Positions 34,416-44,986 of a stretch of DNA of 64,000 bases are shown here, piece by piece. The notes beneath the pieces are model-generated. The model saw only the letters and a program-made list of their open reading frames with translations. It did not search any database and was not told the DNA's origin. Each line of letters begins with the position of its first letter. Within the stretch, counting starts at the first letter, position 1. Position numbers and translations under genes: made by a program. Source of the DNA: Geodermatophilus poikilotrophus (lineage in GTDB: Bacteria; Actinomycetota; Actinomycetes; Mycobacteriales; Geodermatophilaceae); NCBI RefSeq assembly GCF_900111455.1, contig NZ_FOIE01000006.1, forward strand, positions 248,001 to 312,000. Reading direction: 5' to 3'.

Positions 34416-35363
34416 TCAGCGCAGGCCGGTGACGGCCGGCTCCTCGGCGCTGTCGGCCGAGAAGTCCCGGTAGTAGTCGGCCGACAGCGCGCCCGGTCGC
34501 CCGCCCAGCACCCACGTGCTGCCCTTCGCCGCAGGCGGGTGCAGCGCGCCGGGAACGCCGGCGAAGCGGACGCCGAGTGCCGCCAGCACCGACGGGATCG
34601 CCCCGCCCTGGCTGCAGACGACGGCCACTCCCGGCTCCCCACGCGGGCCGAGCAGCCGCTCGACCGCGCCGAGGGCCGCCTGCGGATCGGCGGCGAACTC
34701 CTCCTCGCCGAGCGGGGGCAGTGGGTCGATGCCCCGGCCCAGCCGGTCGGCCAGCGGCTCGAGGGTCTCCCGGCAGCGGACCCGCTCGGCGCTCAGCAGC
34801 TCCACCGGCCGGAACAGCGGCAGCACCGCGGCCAGCCGCGCCGCCTGCCGGCGGCCCCTGGCATCCAGGGGCCGAAGCTCGTCGGGCCCGTCCCAGTCCG
34901 ACTTGCTGCCGGCCTTGGCGTGCCGGACCAACAGCAGCGAGGGCTCCCGCGGGACGTCGGCGCGTGCCAGGTCGGCCAGCACGGCGCGGTCGTGGGCGTG
35001 GCTGACCAGCGAGCAGGCCTCCTCGACCGGCAGCCAGCGCAGCTCGTCGACCTCGTCGTTGGGTGCGAACTCCCCGCCGACCACCCGCATCAGCCAGTAG
35101 TCGACCCGCTTGGGACCCTCCGCCACCTCGTACTCGGTGCGCACGCTGCGCCGTCCGACGACGACCTCCAGCCCGGTCTCCTCGGCCACCTCGCGCACCG
35201 CGGTCTCCAGCAGGTGCTCGCCCTCGTCGGGCTTGCCCTTGGGCAGCGACCAGTCGTCGTACTTGGGCCGGTGCACCAGCGCGGTCTGGAGGCCGCCGCC
35301 GTCCGCCGGGCGCCACAGCGCGCCGCCGGCCGCGCGGACGAGACGGCCGCCCTCAGCCGGCAT
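34416..35363 (-). CDS. mutT1: MutT1-type NUDIX hydrolase fused to histidine phosphatase
   Basis: 315 residues in two domains. Residues 1-145 are a NUDIX domain with a complete box, [14 protein letters not shown] followed by REVAEETGL. Residues 155-315 are a histidine phosphatase of the RHG/SixA type ([12 protein letters not shown]). This fusion is the mycobacterial MutT1 arrangement, which removes 8-oxo-dGTP and related oxidised or dinucleotide substrates. It starts inside the last codons of ppk (11-nt overlap), and the ppk-mutT1 neighbourhood is conserved in mycobacteria. A link between polyphosphate/nucleotide stress and pool cleaning is suggested. Confidence 0.92.
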   Translation of the reverse strand: MPAEGGRLVRAAGGALWRPADGGGLQTALVHRPKYDDWSLPKGKPDEGEHLLETAVREVAEETGLEVVVGRRSVRTEYEVAEGPKRVDYWLMRVVGGEFAPNDEVDELRWLPVEEACSLVSHAHDRAVLADLARADVPREPSLLLVRHAKAGSKSDWDGPDELRPLDARGRRQAARLAAVLPLFRPVELLSAERVRCRETLEPLADRLGRGIDPLPPLGEEEFAADPQAALGAVERLLGPRGEPGVAVVCSQGGAIPSVLAALGVRFAGVPGALHPPAAKGSTWVLGGRPGALSADYYRDFSADSAEEPAVTGLR

Positions 35364-37419
35364 GGTCCACCGCCGCCGCCATCAGGGCGGCCTGGTAGTC
35401 GCACTCACCGCTGCGCGTCCACGCGCCGTCGCTGCCCAGCTCCCAGCAGCGCACGCCGTCGGCCATCGCGGCGTCGAAGACGTCCTGCAGCTGGCGCGCG
35501 GCGGTGTCGTCGCACACCCGCAGCAGCACCTCGACGCGGCGGTCGAGGTTGCGGTGCATCAGGTCGGCGCTGCCGAGCCACCACTCACCCTCGCCGCCGT
35601 TGGCGAACCACATCGCCCGGGAGTGCTCCAGGAAGCGGCCGACGATGGAGCGCACCCGGATGTTCTCCGACAGGCCCGGGACGCCGGGGCGCAGCGAGCA
35701 GATGCCGCGGATCAGCAGCTCCACCGGCACGCCGGCCGCCGACGCCTCGTAGAGGGCGTCGATGAGCTCCTCGTCGACCAGCGAGTTCACCTTGATGCGG
35801 ATGCCGGCCGGCCGGCCCTCGCGGGCGTTGCGGGCCTCCCGCCGGATCTTCTCCACCAGCCCGGGGCGGATGCTGTGCGGCGCCACCATGAACCGGCGGT
35901 AGGTCGTCTGCCGCGAGTAGCCGGTGAGCGTGTTGAACAGGTCGGTCAGGTCGGCGCCCACCCGCGGGTCGGCGGTCAGGATGCCGAGGTCCTCGTAGAG
36001 CCGGGCGGTCTTGGGGTTGTAGTTGCCCGTGCCGATGTGGCAGTAGCGGCGGATCACGCCGTGCTCCCGGCGCACCACCAGCGCCGTCTTGCAGTGGGTC
36101 TTGAGCCCCACCAGCCCGTAGACGACGTGGCAGCCGGCCCGCTCCAGCGACCGGGCCCAGCTGATGTTGGCCTCCTCGTCGAAGCGCGCCTTGATCTCCA
36201 CGAGGACGACGACCTGCTTGCCGGCGTGCGCGGCGTCGATGAGCGCGTTCACGATCGGCGAGTCACCCGAGGTCCGGTACAGGGTCTGCTTGATCGCCAG
36301 CACGTCCGGGTCGGCGGCGGCCTGCTCGATGAAGCGCTGCACGCTGGTCGCGAACGAGTGGTACGGGTGGTGGACGAGCACGTCGCCCTCCCGCAGCGTG
36401 GCGAACACGCTCTTGGGCGTCTCGCCCTCGCTGAGCCGCGGGTGGGTGGCCGGCACGAACGGCTCGTCCTTGAGCTCCGGGCGGTCGAGCCCGTAGAGCT
36501 CCCACAGCGCGGCGAGGTCGAGCAGCCCGGGCACGTGGACGACGTCGGACTTGCCGACCTCCAGCTCGCTGACCAGCACGTCGAGGATCGCCGGGTCCAT
36601 CGGCTCGGCGACCTCCAGCCGCACCGCCGGCCCGAAGCGGCGGCGGGCCAGCTCGCGTTCCAGGGCCTGCAGCAGGTCCTCGTCGCGGTCCTCCTCCACC
36701 TCCAGGTCGGCGTTGCGGGTGACCCGGAACAGGTGGTGGCCGATGACGTCGAGGCCGGGGAACAGCTGCGGCAGGTGCGCCGCGATGAGGTCCTCGAGGG
36801 GCAGGAACGTCGCACCCGGGGCCGGGTCGGCACCCCCCACGGGCACGAACCGCGGCACGTTGTTGGGCACCTTGAGCCGGGCGAAGCGCGGGGCGCCGGT
36901 GTCGGGGTCGCGGACCTGGACGGCGAGGTTCAGCGACAGCCCGCTGATGTAGGGGAACGGGTGGGCCGGGTCGACCGCCAGCGGGGTCAGCACCGGGAAC
37001 ACCTGGTCGCGGAAGTACTCCCGCAGCCGCTTGGTCTCGTCGTCGGCCAGCTCGCCCCAGTGCACGATCCGGATGCCGGACTCCTCCAGGCGCGGGCTGA
37101 TGTCCTTGGTGAAGACGTCGGCGTGCCGGTGCACCAGGTCGCGGGTCCGCTCGGTGACCAGCGCCAGCTGCTCGCGGATGGTCAGCCCGTCGGGCGAGCG
37201 GACCGTCAGCCCGGTGCTCTGCCGGCGCTTCAACCCGGCGATGCGGACCATGTAGAACTCGTCGAGGTTGCCGGCGAAGATCGCCAGGAACTTGACCCGC
37301 TCCAGCAGCGGCAGGGAGTCGTCCTCCGCCAGCTCGAGCACACGGGAGTTGAAGTCCAGCCACGACAGCTCGCGGTTGATGTACCGGTCGGCCGGGGCGC
37401 CGGATCTGGTCGGGGGCAC
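35353..37419 (-). CDS. ppk1: Polyphosphate kinase 1
   Basis: 688 residues. It reversibly polymerises the gamma-phosphate of ATP into polyphosphate. N-terminal [17 protein letters not shown] and [12 protein letters not shown] are family signatures. The autophosphorylated His lies in [21 protein letters not shown], near residue 460, followed by the second catalytic segment with [17 protein letters not shown] start at 37419. It overlaps mutT1 by 11 nt, so the two are coupled. Confidence 0.97.
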   Translation of the reverse strand: MPPTRSGAPADRYINRELSWLDFNSRVLELAEDDSLPLLERVKFLAIFAGNLDEFYMVRIAGLKRRQSTGLTVRSPDGLTIREQLALVTERTRDLVHRHADVFTKDISPRLEESGIRIVHWGELADDETKRLREYFRDQVFPVLTPLAVDPAHPFPYISGLSLNLAVQVRDPDTGAPRFARLKVPNNVPRFVPVGGADPAPGATFLPLEDLIAAHLPQLFPGLDVIGHHLFRVTRNADLEVEEDRDEDLLQALERELARRRFGPAVRLEVAEPMDPAILDVLVSELEVGKSDVVHVPGLLDLAALWELYGLDRPELKDEPFVPATHPRLSEGETPKSVFATLREGDVLVHHPYHSFATSVQRFIEQAAADPDVLAIKQTLYRTSGDSPIVNALIDAAHAGKQVVVLVEIKARFDEEANISWARSLERAGCHVVYGLVGLKTHCKTALVVRREHGVIRRYCHIGTGNYNPKTARLYEDLGILTADPRVGADLTDLFNTLTGYSRQTTYRRFMVAPHSIRPGLVEKIRREARNAREGRPAGIRIKVNSLVDEELIDALYEASAAGVPVELLIRGICSLRPGVPGLSENIRVRSIVGRFLEHSRAMWFANGGEGEWWLGSADLMHRNLDRRVEVLLRVCDDTAARQLQDVFDAAMADGVRCWELGSDGAWTRSGECDYQAALMAAAVDHAG

Positions 37420-37467
37420 GGGCTCATCGTGCCGCAGTCCGGTTGCCGGTGCGTGACCAGCAGCAGG

Positions 37468-38106
37468 TCAGCCGGAGGCCCGGGTCGCCCCGCCGAGCAG
37501 TGCCGCGGTGTGCGGCCCGACGCCCAGCGCGAGGGCGCCGCGCAGGTCGCCGGGCGTGTCCACGTCCCGCTCCAGGCCGGGCCAGTCGCCGGTCAGCGGA
37601 ACGGCGCCGCCGGCCGCGTGCCGCCGCGCCGACCCGGCCCCGAAGGCGGGGGAGAGGCCGGTGCCGGCGGCGGTGAGCAGCGTCGTCCCGGTGCCCTGCG
37701 CGTCGGGGACGAAGCAGCGCGGCGCGGCCTCCGCCGCGGCCAGGGCGGCGGTCAGCTCCTCCGGGCGCAGGGCCGGCAGGTCCGAGGAGAGCGCCGCCAC
37801 CGCCGTCCCCCCGGTGGCGCGGGCGCCGTGCTCGAGGGCCGGGTTGAGGCCGCGGTCGGGCTCGTCGGGGACCGTGCGGGCACCCAGCCGGGTGACCTCC
37901 GCGGCGGCCGCGGGGTCGTCGGTGACGACCAGGACGCCGGCGACGGCGGGGGAGGCCAGTGCCGCGGCGACGGTGTCGGCGAGCAGCGCCAGGACCAGCC
38001 GGTCGTGCGCGTCCGGCGGGCCCTCCAGGCCCTCGGGCAGCGGCGTGAGGCGGCTCTTGGCCAGCGGCAGCCGCTTCGCCGGGACGACGACCGACCACGC
38101 GCGCAC
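37468..38106 (-). CDS. cofC: Phospholactate/phosphoenolpyruvate guanylyltransferase (F420 synthesis)
   Basis: 212 residues, the CofC/FbiD family. It activates phosphoenolpyruvate or 2-phospholactate with GTP for the side chain of coenzyme F420. Motifs: VVVPAKRLPLAKSRL (nucleotide-binding start), VLVVTDDP, DRGLNPALEHG and SSDLPALRPEEL. The open frame reaches 38193, but the GTG at 38106 matches the usual N-terminus, and CACATT lies 6 nt before it on the minus strand. A presence of F420-dependent enzymes elsewhere in the genome is implied. Confidence 0.9.
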   Translation of the reverse strand: MRAWSVVVPAKRLPLAKSRLTPLPEGLEGPPDAHDRLVLALLADTVAAALASPAVAGVLVVTDDPAAAAEVTRLGARTVPDEPDRGLNPALEHGARATGGTAVAALSSDLPALRPEELTAALAAAEAAPRCFVPDAQGTGTTLLTAAGTGLSPAFGAGSARRHAAGGAVPLTGDWPGLERDVDTPGDLRGALALGVGPHTAALLGGATRASG

Positions 38107-38246
38107 GGCCACAATGTGAGCACACCGGCGCCGGGGTGCGGACCGGGCGGCTGCACCCCGGTGCGCTCCGGGGACCGACCCAGGGCCGATCATGGGCTCT
38201 CACGACGTCCCGGCCGGCAGTGGCCGGGCGCAGGAGGGAGGAACCG

Positions 38247-39062
38247 GTGACGCAGGACGGGTTCCCGCAGACCGGGGTGTCGCGCCGTGCCGGAGCCCCG
38301 CCGTCCCGGTGGCGCACCCGCAGGCCGCTGCCGCCGGCGCTGCTGTTCTGCGTCGCGGTCATCTACCCGGTCACCGCGCTGCTGTTCCGGATGCGGTACC
38401 GGCACGCCGAGCGCTTCCCCCGCACCGGCCCGGTGCTCCTGGTGGCCAACCACGTGTCCGTGCTCGACCCGCTGGCCTGCGCGCGGCTGGTCTGGGACTG
38501 CGGCCGCGTGCCGCACTTCCTGGCCAAGGAGGCGGTCTTCACCGGGCTCGCCGGCAGGATCCTGCGCGCCGCCGGGCAGATCCCGGTCGCCCGCGGCCGG
38601 GCCGACGCCCGCGCGTCCCTGGCGGCCGCCGAGGCCGACCTGGCCGCCGGCAACGTCGTCGTGATCTACCCGGAGGGGTCGGTGACCCGGGACCCCGACT
38701 GGTGGCCCATGGAGGCCCGCACCGGGGTGGCGCGGCTGGCGCTGACCACCGACGCCGTCGTCCTCCCGGTGGCGCAGTGGGGTCCGCAGCGGGTGCACGA
38801 CTACCACACCAAGCAGCTGCGCCTGCGGCTGCGCGCGCCCGCCGACCACCTGGTCGGCGAGCCGCTGGACCTCACCGACCTGCGGGCCCAGGTCCGCGCC
38901 GGCCGGCCGATGACCGGGGACCTGCTGCGCGAGGTGACCGACCGGATGATGGCCTGCGTGCGCGACCAGCTGGCCGAGCTCCGCGGGGAGCCGGCACCTC
39001 CCACGAGCACCCCCCACCCGCGGCGCGCGCTGCCCGGTGACCTGCCGGGGAGTGCCGCGTGA
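38247..39062 (+). CDS. plsC: 1-acyl-glycerol-3-phosphate acyltransferase
   Basis: 271 residues. One hydrophobic helix ([19 protein letters not shown]) precedes the acyltransferase domain. The HX4D catalytic motif is NHVSVLDP, the second block is [13 protein letters not shown], and the substrate block is [18 protein letters not shown]. It acylates lysophosphatidate in phospholipid synthesis. GTG at 38247 has a long AGGAGGGAGGA tract upstream. The end overlaps the gpsA GTG by 4 nt, an operon making glycerol-3-phosphate and its acylated products. Confidence 0.92.
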   Translation: MTQDGFPQTGVSRRAGAPPSRWRTRRPLPPALLFCVAVIYPVTALLFRMRYRHAERFPRTGPVLLVANHVSVLDPLACARLVWDCGRVPHFLAKEAVFTGLAGRILRAAGQIPVARGRADARASLAAAEADLAAGNVVVIYPEGSVTRDPDWWPMEARTGVARLALTTDAVVLPVAQWGPQRVHDYHTKQLRLRLRAPADHLVGEPLDLTDLRAQVRAGRPMTGDLLREVTDRMMACVRDQLAELRGEPAPPTSTPHPRRALPGDLPGSAA

Positions 39063-40069
39063 GGGCGTCCACGGGGTCCCGGGCCGCCGTCCTGGGGGCC
39101 GGTTCCTGGGGGACCACCTTCGCGAAGGTGCTGGCCGACGCCGGCTGCACGGTGCTGCTGCACGCCCGCCGTCCGGAGCTGGCGCACGCGATCGGCGAGA
39201 CCCGCGAGAACGCCGAGTACCTGCCCGGCATCCGGCTGCCCGACCGGCTGCGCGCCACCGCGGACGCCGCCGAGGCCCTCGCCGACGCCGAGATCGTGGT
39301 GCTCGCCGTCCCCTCACAGTCGCTGCGGGACAACCTCACCGAGTGGGCGCCGCTGCTGCCGGCCGACGCGGTCCTGCTCTCGCTGATGAAGGGCATCGAG
39401 CTGGGCAGCACCAAGCGGATGAGCCAAGTGATCTGCGAGGTCACCGGCGCCGGCCCCGACCGGGTCGCCGCGCTGTCGGGCCCGAACCTGGCGCGCGAGA
39501 TCGCCGAGGAGCAGCCGGCCGCCACCGTGGTGGCCTGCACCGACCACGACCGCGCGGCGCAGGTGCAGGCGGCCTGCCACACCCCCTACTTCCGCCCGTA
39601 CACCAACCAGGACCTCGTGGGCTGCGAGCTCGGCGGGGCGGTGAAGAACGTCATCGCACTGGCCTGCGGCATTACCGAGGGCATGGGCTTCGGCGACAAC
39701 ACCCGCGCCTCGCTCATCACCCGCGGCCTCGCCGAGACCGCCCGGCTCGGTGCCGCCCTCGGTGCCGAGCCGGCCACCTTCGCCGGGCTCGCCGGGCTGG
39801 GCGACCTGGTGGCCACCTGCAGCTCCCCGCTGTCGCGCAACCGGACGTTCGGGGAGCGGCTGGGGCGCGGCATGTCCGTCGAGGAGGTGCAGCGGAGCAC
39901 CCGGCAGGTGGCCGAGGGGGTCAAGAGCTGCCGGTCGGTGCTGGACCTGGCGCGGGCGCACGGGGTCGACGTGCCGCTCACCGAGGCGGTCGTCCGGGTG
40001 TGCCACGACGGCGTCCCCGTGACGCAGATGGTCAAGGAGATCATGTCCCGGGAAGCGAAGCCGGAGTGA
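39059..40069 (+). CDS. gpsA: NAD(P)-dependent glycerol-3-phosphate dehydrogenase
   Basis: 336 residues. It reduces dihydroxyacetone phosphate to sn-glycerol-3-phosphate for phospholipids. N-terminal [18 protein letters not shown] is the dinucleotide motif. [26 protein letters not shown] and [16 protein letters not shown] (catalytic Lys) are family blocks, with [14 protein letters not shown] near the C-terminal domain. Coupled upstream to plsC and downstream to the PLP lyase by 4-nt overlaps. Confidence 0.97.
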   Translation: MRASTGSRAAVLGAGSWGTTFAKVLADAGCTVLLHARRPELAHAIGETRENAEYLPGIRLPDRLRATADAAEALADAEIVVLAVPSQSLRDNLTEWAPLLPADAVLLSLMKGIELGSTKRMSQVICEVTGAGPDRVAALSGPNLAREIAEEQPAATVVACTDHDRAAQVQAACHTPYFRPYTNQDLVGCELGGAVKNVIALACGITEGMGFGDNTRASLITRGLAETARLGAALGAEPATFAGLAGLGDLVATCSSPLSRNRTFGERLGRGMSVEEVQRSTRQVAEGVKSCRSVLDLARAHGVDVPLTEAVVRVCHDGVPVTQMVKEIMSREAKPE

Positions 40070-41199
40070 CCGACGGGACGTGGGGCGACGGCACCCGCTC
40101 GGTCCGGGCCGGTGAGGAGGCGCCCGTGCCGGGCGCGCCGCTGCGGCCCTCGCCGGTCTTCGCCGCCCCGTACCACCTGGGCGACCGCCCACCCCGCGCG
40201 GACGGCGCCGACGCCTACGCGCGCACCGAGCACCCCACGCTGCGGGTCTTCGAGGCGGCGGTCGGCGAGCTCGACGGCGGCCGGTGCCTGTCCTTCGCGA
40301 CCGGCATGGCCGCGATCAGCGCGGCGGTGCTGGCGGTCGTGCGGGCCGGCGACCGCGTGGTGCTGCCGTCGGACGGCTACTACGCGACCCGCCTGCTGGC
40401 CGGCGACGAGCTCGAGCGCTACGGCGTGACCGTCGAGTACGTGGCCACCCCGGAGATCGGTGCGGTCGCGGCTCGCGGCGACCTCGAGGGTGCCCGGTTC
40501 GTGCTGCTCGAGACGCCGAGCAACCCGCTGCTGGACGTCTGCGACATCGCCGCCGTCGCCCGCGCCACCCGTGCCGCCGGAGCCGTGCTCGCCGTCGACA
40601 ACACGACCGCCACCCCCCTGGGCCAGCGGCCGCTGGCGCTGGGCGCCGACCTGACCGTCGGCAGCGACACCAAGGCGCTCACCGGCCACAGCGACCTGCT
40701 GCTCGGCCACGTCAGCACCACCGACGAGGCGCTGTACGCGAGCCTGAAGTCCTTCCGCGACCACACCGGCGGCACGCCCGGCCCCTTCGAGGCGTGGCTG
40801 GGGCACCGCTCGATGAGCACGCTGGACCTGCGGCTGGCCCGGCAGGCGGCCACCGCGGCGGCGGTCGCCGACCTCCTGGCCGCGCACCCGGCGGTGGGCG
40901 GCGTCCGCTGGCCGTGGCGGCCCGGGGACCCCTCGTACGACCTCGCCGCCCGGCAGATGCTGCGCCCGAACGGTGTCGTCTCCGCCGAGCTGCCCGACGC
41001 GGCGGCGGTCGCGCGGCTGCTGGCGGCCGGCCGGCTCTGGACGGCGGCCACCAGCTTCGGCGGGGTGCACAGCACCGTCGACCGGCGGGCGCAGTGGGGT
41101 GGGGACGCCGTCCCGGAGGGGTTCGTGCGGCTGTCCTGCGGCATCGAGGACACCGCCGACCTGGTGGCCGACCTCACCGCCGCGCTGGACGCGGTCTGA
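40066..41199 (+). CDS. Cystathionine gamma-lyase/synthase-type PLP enzyme
   Basis: 377 residues, a Cys/Met-metabolism PLP enzyme. [28 protein letters not shown] matches the N-terminal family block. [48 protein letters not shown] and the PLP-binding Lys in [18 protein letters not shown] are present. Whether it cleaves cystathionine, uses O-acylhomoserine or acts on another thiol amino acid is not clear; the gpsA-linked actinobacterial copies are usually called cystathionine gamma-lyase. Its stop and the pcs-like stop are only 6 nt apart, tail to tail. Confidence 0.86.
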   Translation: MTDGTWGDGTRSVRAGEEAPVPGAPLRPSPVFAAPYHLGDRPPRADGADAYARTEHPTLRVFEAAVGELDGGRCLSFATGMAAISAAVLAVVRAGDRVVLPSDGYYATRLLAGDELERYGVTVEYVATPEIGAVAARGDLEGARFVLLETPSNPLLDVCDIAAVARATRAAGAVLAVDNTTATPLGQRPLALGADLTVGSDTKALTGHSDLLLGHVSTTDEALYASLKSFRDHTGGTPGPFEAWLGHRSMSTLDLRLARQAATAAAVADLLAAHPAVGGVRWPWRPGDPSYDLAARQMLRPNGVVSAELPDAAAVARLLAAGRLWTAATSFGGVHSTVDRRAQWGGDAVPEGFVRLSCGIEDTADLVADLTAALDAV

Positions 41200-41205
41200 G
41201 GCGGC

Positions 41206-42009
41206 TCAGCCGGTCGCGGCCGGCTCACCGCGCCGACGGCGGGCCGCCCGCGCGGTCAGCCACAGGCTCACCCCGACGTAGTAGACGAGGTAGGACAGCG
41301 ACAGCGCCACCACGACCGGGTGCGGGTCGGGCACCTGCAGCAGCAGGACGGCGTAGCTGACCAGCCAGACCACCGTCAGCGCGAGGCTCAGCCCGCGCAG
41401 CGCCTGTGTGCGCGAGGGGTACAGGTAGCGGACCGGCACGAAGACCAGGAGCGAGCAGACCACCAGCACCGCCGCGATCGCGCCCGGCCCGAGATCCAGG
41501 ACGACGGCGTAGAAGGCGACGACGTTCCAGTAGCTGGGGAAGCCCAGGAAGGTGTGGTCGTCGGTCTTCGCGTCCACCCGGCAGAACTGGTAGCTGGAGG
41601 CCAGCAGCGGCAGCGCGGCCACGACCCACCCGAGCACGCCGTCGGGCAGCGACCCGGTGGTCCACAGCAGCACGACGGGGGCGAAGGCGTAGGTCAGGTA
41701 GTCGACGATGTCGTCGAGCCGCGCCCCGTCGAACCAGGGGATCGTCTCCTTGACCCGCATCCGGCGGGCGAGCATCCCGTCGGTGCCGTCGATGACGAGG
41801 GCGACCAGGCCCAGCCAGAGCGCGGCCACCGCGTCGCCGTCGAACGCGGCGAGCACGATGAGCAGCGCCAGCACCGTGCCGCTGGCGGTGTAGAGGTGCA
41901 CGGCGGCCCCGGCCAGCCGCAGCCCGCGCGGGAAGGACGGCGGGACGACGTCGTCGGCCGCCGTCCCCGGGAGGCTCCCGCCAGGCGGGACGGCCAGGTT
42001 CTCGCGCAT
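41206..42009 (-). CDS. CDP-alcohol phosphatidyltransferase, phosphatidylcholine synthase-like
   Basis: About 267 residues with eight hydrophobic helices. The CDP-OH-P motif is complete: [10 protein letters not shown], then [12 protein letters not shown]. The pattern [14 protein letters not shown] and [14 protein letters not shown] closely recalls bacterial phosphatidylcholine synthase (Pcs), which joins choline to CDP-diacylglycerol. Choline specificity is inferred from these segments. The frame can also begin at a GTG at 42027, six codons earlier. It is divergent from ddl and close to plsC-gpsA, which supply phosphatidate. Confidence 0.8.
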   Translation of the reverse strand: MRENLAVPPGGSLPGTAADDVVPPSFPRGLRLAGAAVHLYTASGTVLALLIVLAAFDGDAVAALWLGLVALVIDGTDGMLARRMRVKETIPWFDGARLDDIVDYLTYAFAPVVLLWTTGSLPDGVLGWVVAALPLLASSYQFCRVDAKTDDHTFLGFPSYWNVVAFYAVVLDLGPGAIAAVLVVCSLLVFVPVRYLYPSRTQALRGLSLALTVVWLVSYAVLLLQVPDPHPVVVALSLSYLVYYVGVSLWLTARAARRRRGEPAATG

Positions 42010-42087
42010 CGACGACGAGGTTCCCACACCGCCGGTGCCGCGGCGCGGTCCACCGCCCGTCGTCCGGGCACGGTGGGCGGCCTCGAC

Positions 42088-42093
42088 TAGGGT
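42088..42093 (+). promoter_or_regulatory. -10 hexamer TAGGGT of ddl
   Basis: TAGGGT with 8 nt to the ddl ATG, identical in sequence and spacing to leuB. It predicts a leaderless mRNA. Confidence 0.5.
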
Positions 42094-42101
42094 CGGCCGC
42101 G

Positions 42102-43256
42102 ATGAGCGGACAGGCGGGCAAGCTGCGGATCGCGGTCGTCTTCGGCGGCCGCAGCGCGGAACACTCCATCTCCTGCGTCTCCGCCGGGGCCGTCCTCGCG
42201 GCGCTGGACCCCGACCGGTACGACGTCGTCCCCGTGGGCATCGCCCGCGACGGCCGCTGGGTGCTCGCCGACCCGGCGCAGCGCCTGGCGATCGCCGAGG
42301 GGGAGCTGCCGGAGGTCACGGGCGGGACGGCGGTCTCCCTGGTGGGCGATCCGGGAGGACGGGGGCTGGCCGTCCTCGAGCCGGCCGCCGGCCCGGCCTC
42401 CGCGCTGACCGAGGTGGACGTCGTCTTCCCGGTGCTGCACGGCGCGTACGGCGAGGACGGCACCATCCAGGGGCTGCTGGAGATGAGCGGCATCCCCTAC
42501 GTGGGCTCGGGCGTCTTCGCCAGCGCGGCGTCGATGGACAAGGAGTTCACCAAGAAGCTGCTGGCGGCCGCCGGGCTGCCGCAGGGTGCCCACGTCGTGC
42601 TGCGGGACGCGTCGGGCGCGGTGTCGGCCGACCCCGGCGTGCTCGACGACGCGGACCGCGAGCGGCTGGGTCTGCCGGTGTTCGTGAAGCCCTGCCGCGC
42701 CGGGTCCAGCATCGGGATCACCAAGGTGGCCGACTGGGCGCAGTTCCCCGAGGCGGTGGCGACCGCCGCCGCGGTCGACCCCAAGGTGATCGTGGAGGCC
42801 GCCGTCCCCGGACGGGAGGTGGAGTGCGGCGTGCTCGCCCGGCCGGACGGGCCCCCGCAGGCCAGCCTGCCGGCCGAGGTCCGGCTGCGCCCGGGCACCG
42901 AGTGGTACGACTTCGCCGCCAAGTACCTCGACGACTCGGTCGACTTCGACGTGCCGGCCGACCTCACCCCGGAGCAGACCCGGCTGGTGCAGGAGGCCGC
43001 GCGCAAGGCGTTCCTGGCGCTGGACTGCCGAGGCCTGGCGCGGGTCGACTTCTTCCTCGGCACCGGCCCGGACGGCGCCGACCGGCTCGTGGTCAACGAG
43101 GTCAACACCATGCCCGGCTTCACCCCGATCTCGATGTACCCGCGGATGTGGGCGGCGACCGGCGTCGACTTCGCCACGCTGGTGGACCGGCTCGTCGAGG
43201 TCGCCCTGGCCGCCCACCCGGCTGCCGAGGCGACGCTGGACGGCACCCGGGCGTGA
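42102..43256 (+). CDS. ddl: D-alanine--D-alanine ligase
   Basis: 384 residues, ATP-grasp enzyme making D-Ala-D-Ala for peptidoglycan. N-terminal [20 protein letters not shown] is the family signature; [17 protein letters not shown] and [17 protein letters not shown] (ATP loop) follow. Metal ligands lie in ARVDFFLG and [19 protein letters not shown]. An insertion relative to E. coli Ddl is usual in actinobacteria. Its stop overlaps the start of the next lipoprotein gene (GTGA). Confidence 0.97.
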   Translation: MSGQAGKLRIAVVFGGRSAEHSISCVSAGAVLAALDPDRYDVVPVGIARDGRWVLADPAQRLAIAEGELPEVTGGTAVSLVGDPGGRGLAVLEPAAGPASALTEVDVVFPVLHGAYGEDGTIQGLLEMSGIPYVGSGVFASAASMDKEFTKKLLAAAGLPQGAHVVLRDASGAVSADPGVLDDADRERLGLPVFVKPCRAGSSIGITKVADWAQFPEAVATAAAVDPKVIVEAAVPGREVECGVLARPDGPPQASLPAEVRLRPGTEWYDFAAKYLDDSVDFDVPADLTPEQTRLVQEAARKAFLALDCRGLARVDFFLGTGPDGADRLVVNEVNTMPGFTPISMYPRMWAATGVDFATLVDRLVEVALAAHPAAEATLDGTRA

Positions 43257-43900
43257 GCCCGCCGGCGGTCGTCCGGCACGGCGGCCTGGTGCTGCTGCTG
43301 GCCCTGCTGCCGGGCTGCGCGACCCCGGCCGACGGCGGGGCGTCCGCCGCACCCGCCGCAGAGACGCCGGACACCCCCCAGCAGCTCGAGGAGCTGGTCG
43401 TCCCCGCCGTGGCGTCCGGCCTGCCGCGGGTCCCCGACGACGCCCTGTCACCCCCGGCGGGGGAGAAGTCGGTGGAGGACGTCGCCGGCTACGCCGAGGA
43501 CGCCGCCCGCGAGCGCGAGGTGCTGCACGACTACGGCTACCGGTTCGGCTGGGAGCGCTACTGGGGGTCCGGGTCGGGTCCGCTGACCACCGTCTTCACC
43601 CACCAGTTCCGGACGCCCGAGGGCGCCGCGGCCTTCACCCGGGACGTGGCCGAGCACGACGGCGACGTCTACGGGGGTGTGCTGCGCGAGGAGCCGCCGG
43701 TGCTGCCCGCCGGCTGCCGGCTGCTGCAGCTCGACCGGGGTGCCCCGGCGGTCGGGGTGACCTCGCCGGCGGCGTTCGCGTGGTGCGCGCGAGGGGTGTT
43801 CAGCGTCGCGGTCACCGCCGTCGGCGGGTCGGTGGACGCGGTGACCGAGGAGGTGCGGGCCGTGGTGGTGGCCCAGCTGGACCGGCTGCCCCCGTCCTGA
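43253..43900 (+). CDS. Hypothetical lipoprotein coupled to ddl
   Basis: 215 residues. The signal peptide ends in a lipobox, LLPGC, near residue 24, and a Pro/Ala-rich linker follows. The soluble part has no enzymatic motif I recognise: [17 protein letters not shown] and [21 protein letters not shown] suggest the mixed alpha/beta folds of small exported binding proteins. The GTG at 43253 lies in the ddl stop, so expression is tied to ddl. An envelope role is inferred from that only. Confidence 0.7.
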   Translation: MSPPAVVRHGGLVLLLALLPGCATPADGGASAAPAAETPDTPQQLEELVVPAVASGLPRVPDDALSPPAGEKSVEDVAGYAEDAAREREVLHDYGYRFGWERYWGSGSGPLTTVFTHQFRTPEGAAAFTRDVAEHDGDVYGGVLREEPPVLPAGCRLLQLDRGAPAVGVTSPAAFAWCARGVFSVAVTAVGGSVDAVTEEVRAVVVAQLDRLPPS

Positions 43901-43924
43901 CGGACGCCGGTGACGGGACGGGGC

Positions 43925-44021
43925 GGCCACCCTCCAGGGTCCCGCCGGCCCCGCCCGGAGCTCGCTGCGAGCCTGCGAGCGGTGAGGAGGACGGGGTCTC
44001 CGAGTGGGGGGAGGGTGGTCC
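43925..44021 (-). repeat. Stop-linked covarying hairpin, copy E (after the DUF3515 gene)
   Basis: Read on the minus strand: GG-A-CCACCCTCC (44021-44010) pairs with GGAGGGTGGCC (43935-43925). The loop contains ACCGCTCGCAGGCTCGC and ends GGCGGGACCCT. It begins 4 nt beyond the minus-strand stop at 44026, in the same orientation as that gene. The loop is longer than in other copies. Confidence 0.68.
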
Positions 44022-44025
44022 TCCT

Positions 44026-44568
44026 TCAGCCGCCGGCGTCGACCGGCTGCACGGGGAGGGTGCCGTCGAGGACCGGGCCGAGCGCGGTGACCGGCGCGCT
44101 GTCGGTGTCCGCCGAGACGGTCACGCGCACGTACACCGGCCGGTCGACGGCGGTCCACACGATGCTGTCGGGGTCGCTGGTGTCCACCAGCCAGTCGACC
44201 CCGTTGACCTTGATCAGCGGGGACGTCGGCTCCAGCGCGGCCGGCCGCTCGACGCCGCAGACCAGCACGACCGGCGGCTCGCCCCAGGCGTAGGCGTAGG
44301 GGCTGGCGGACTGCACCGGGCGGGACGGCTCGCCGGCCAGCTCGAGCGGGAGCGCGCCCATCAGGGCGGGGCACGCGGCGTCGGCCTCCGGGGTCACCGG
44401 GGGGACCTCCACCGGCAGCGGTGGCAGCTCGGCCCGCCCCGGGGCCGGCGTCCCGCCGACGTCGGCGACCACGTCGTCGGCCTGGTCCCCGGCGGTGTCG
44501 TCCTCCCCGCCGAGGACGCGGGTAAGCACCAGGAGCACGACCACCAGCGGCAGGGCGACCGCGGTCAC
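44026..44568 (-). CDS. DUF3515-type membrane-anchored protein
   Basis: 180 residues from the GTG at 44568: one N-terminal helix (VALPLVVVLLVLTRV), an acidic linker, then an extracytoplasmic domain with CPALMGALP, AWGEPPVVLVCGVERP and NGVDWLVDT, the usual DUF3515 blocks. Function unknown. With this start the helix lacks a basic cytoplasmic flank. Reading back in frame reaches CTG at 44664 in the sequence CTGA, overlapping the Lrp stop, and adds 32 residues including RRVALVV. The real start may therefore be that CTG or something I cannot see. Confidence 0.72.
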   Translation of the reverse strand: MTAVALPLVVVLLVLTRVLGGEDDTAGDQADDVVADVGGTPAPGRAELPPLPVEVPPVTPEADAACPALMGALPLELAGEPSRPVQSASPYAYAWGEPPVVLVCGVERPAALEPTSPLIKVNGVDWLVDTSDPDSIVWTAVDRPVYVRVTVSADTDSAPVTALGPVLDGTLPVQPVDAGG

Positions 44569-44660
44569 GACGAGCGCGACGCGGCGCAGCGGGTCGTCCG
44601 GTCGGGACGGCCGCGGCGACGGCTCCCCGGTGTCCGGGGCGGGGTTCTCGGTCAGCGCGC

Positions 44661-44894
44661 TCAGATGTTGACGACGGGGCAGGTCAGCGTGCGGGTGATG
44701 CCGTCGACCGACTGCACCCGGGCGACGACCAGCCGGCCGAGCTCGTCGACGGTCTCGGCCTCGGCCCGCACGATCACGTCGTAGGGACCCGTGACGTCCT
44801 CGGCCTTGGTGACACCCGAGATCTCGCTGATGCTCGACGCCACCTGGGCGGCCTTGCCGACTTCGGTCTGGATGAGGATGTAGGCGTGGACCAC
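44661..44894 (-). CDS. Stand-alone Lrp/AsnC ligand-binding domain protein
   Basis: 77 residues. AYILIQTEVGKAAQVASSI, GVTKAEDVTGPYDVIVRAEA and VQSVDGITRTLTCPVV form one RAM-type (Lrp/AsnC effector) domain without a DNA-binding part. Such proteins may bind amino acids and partner with full-length Lrp members. The GTG at 44894 has GAGGAAAGG 6 nt upstream, so the longer Ala/Pro-rich extension is rejected. It is divergent from thiL and just upstream of the DUF3515 gene. Confidence 0.85.
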   Translation of the reverse strand: MVHAYILIQTEVGKAAQVASSISEISGVTKAEDVTGPYDVIVRAEAETVDELGRLVVARVQSVDGITRTLTCPVVNI

Positions 44895-44986
44895 GGGAGA
44901 CCTTTCCTCGGGCGGCGCTGCGGGTGCGGCGTGCGCGCCGGCGGGCGGACAGTTCGGCAACCTACCCCAGCGGGCTGGAGGGACCG

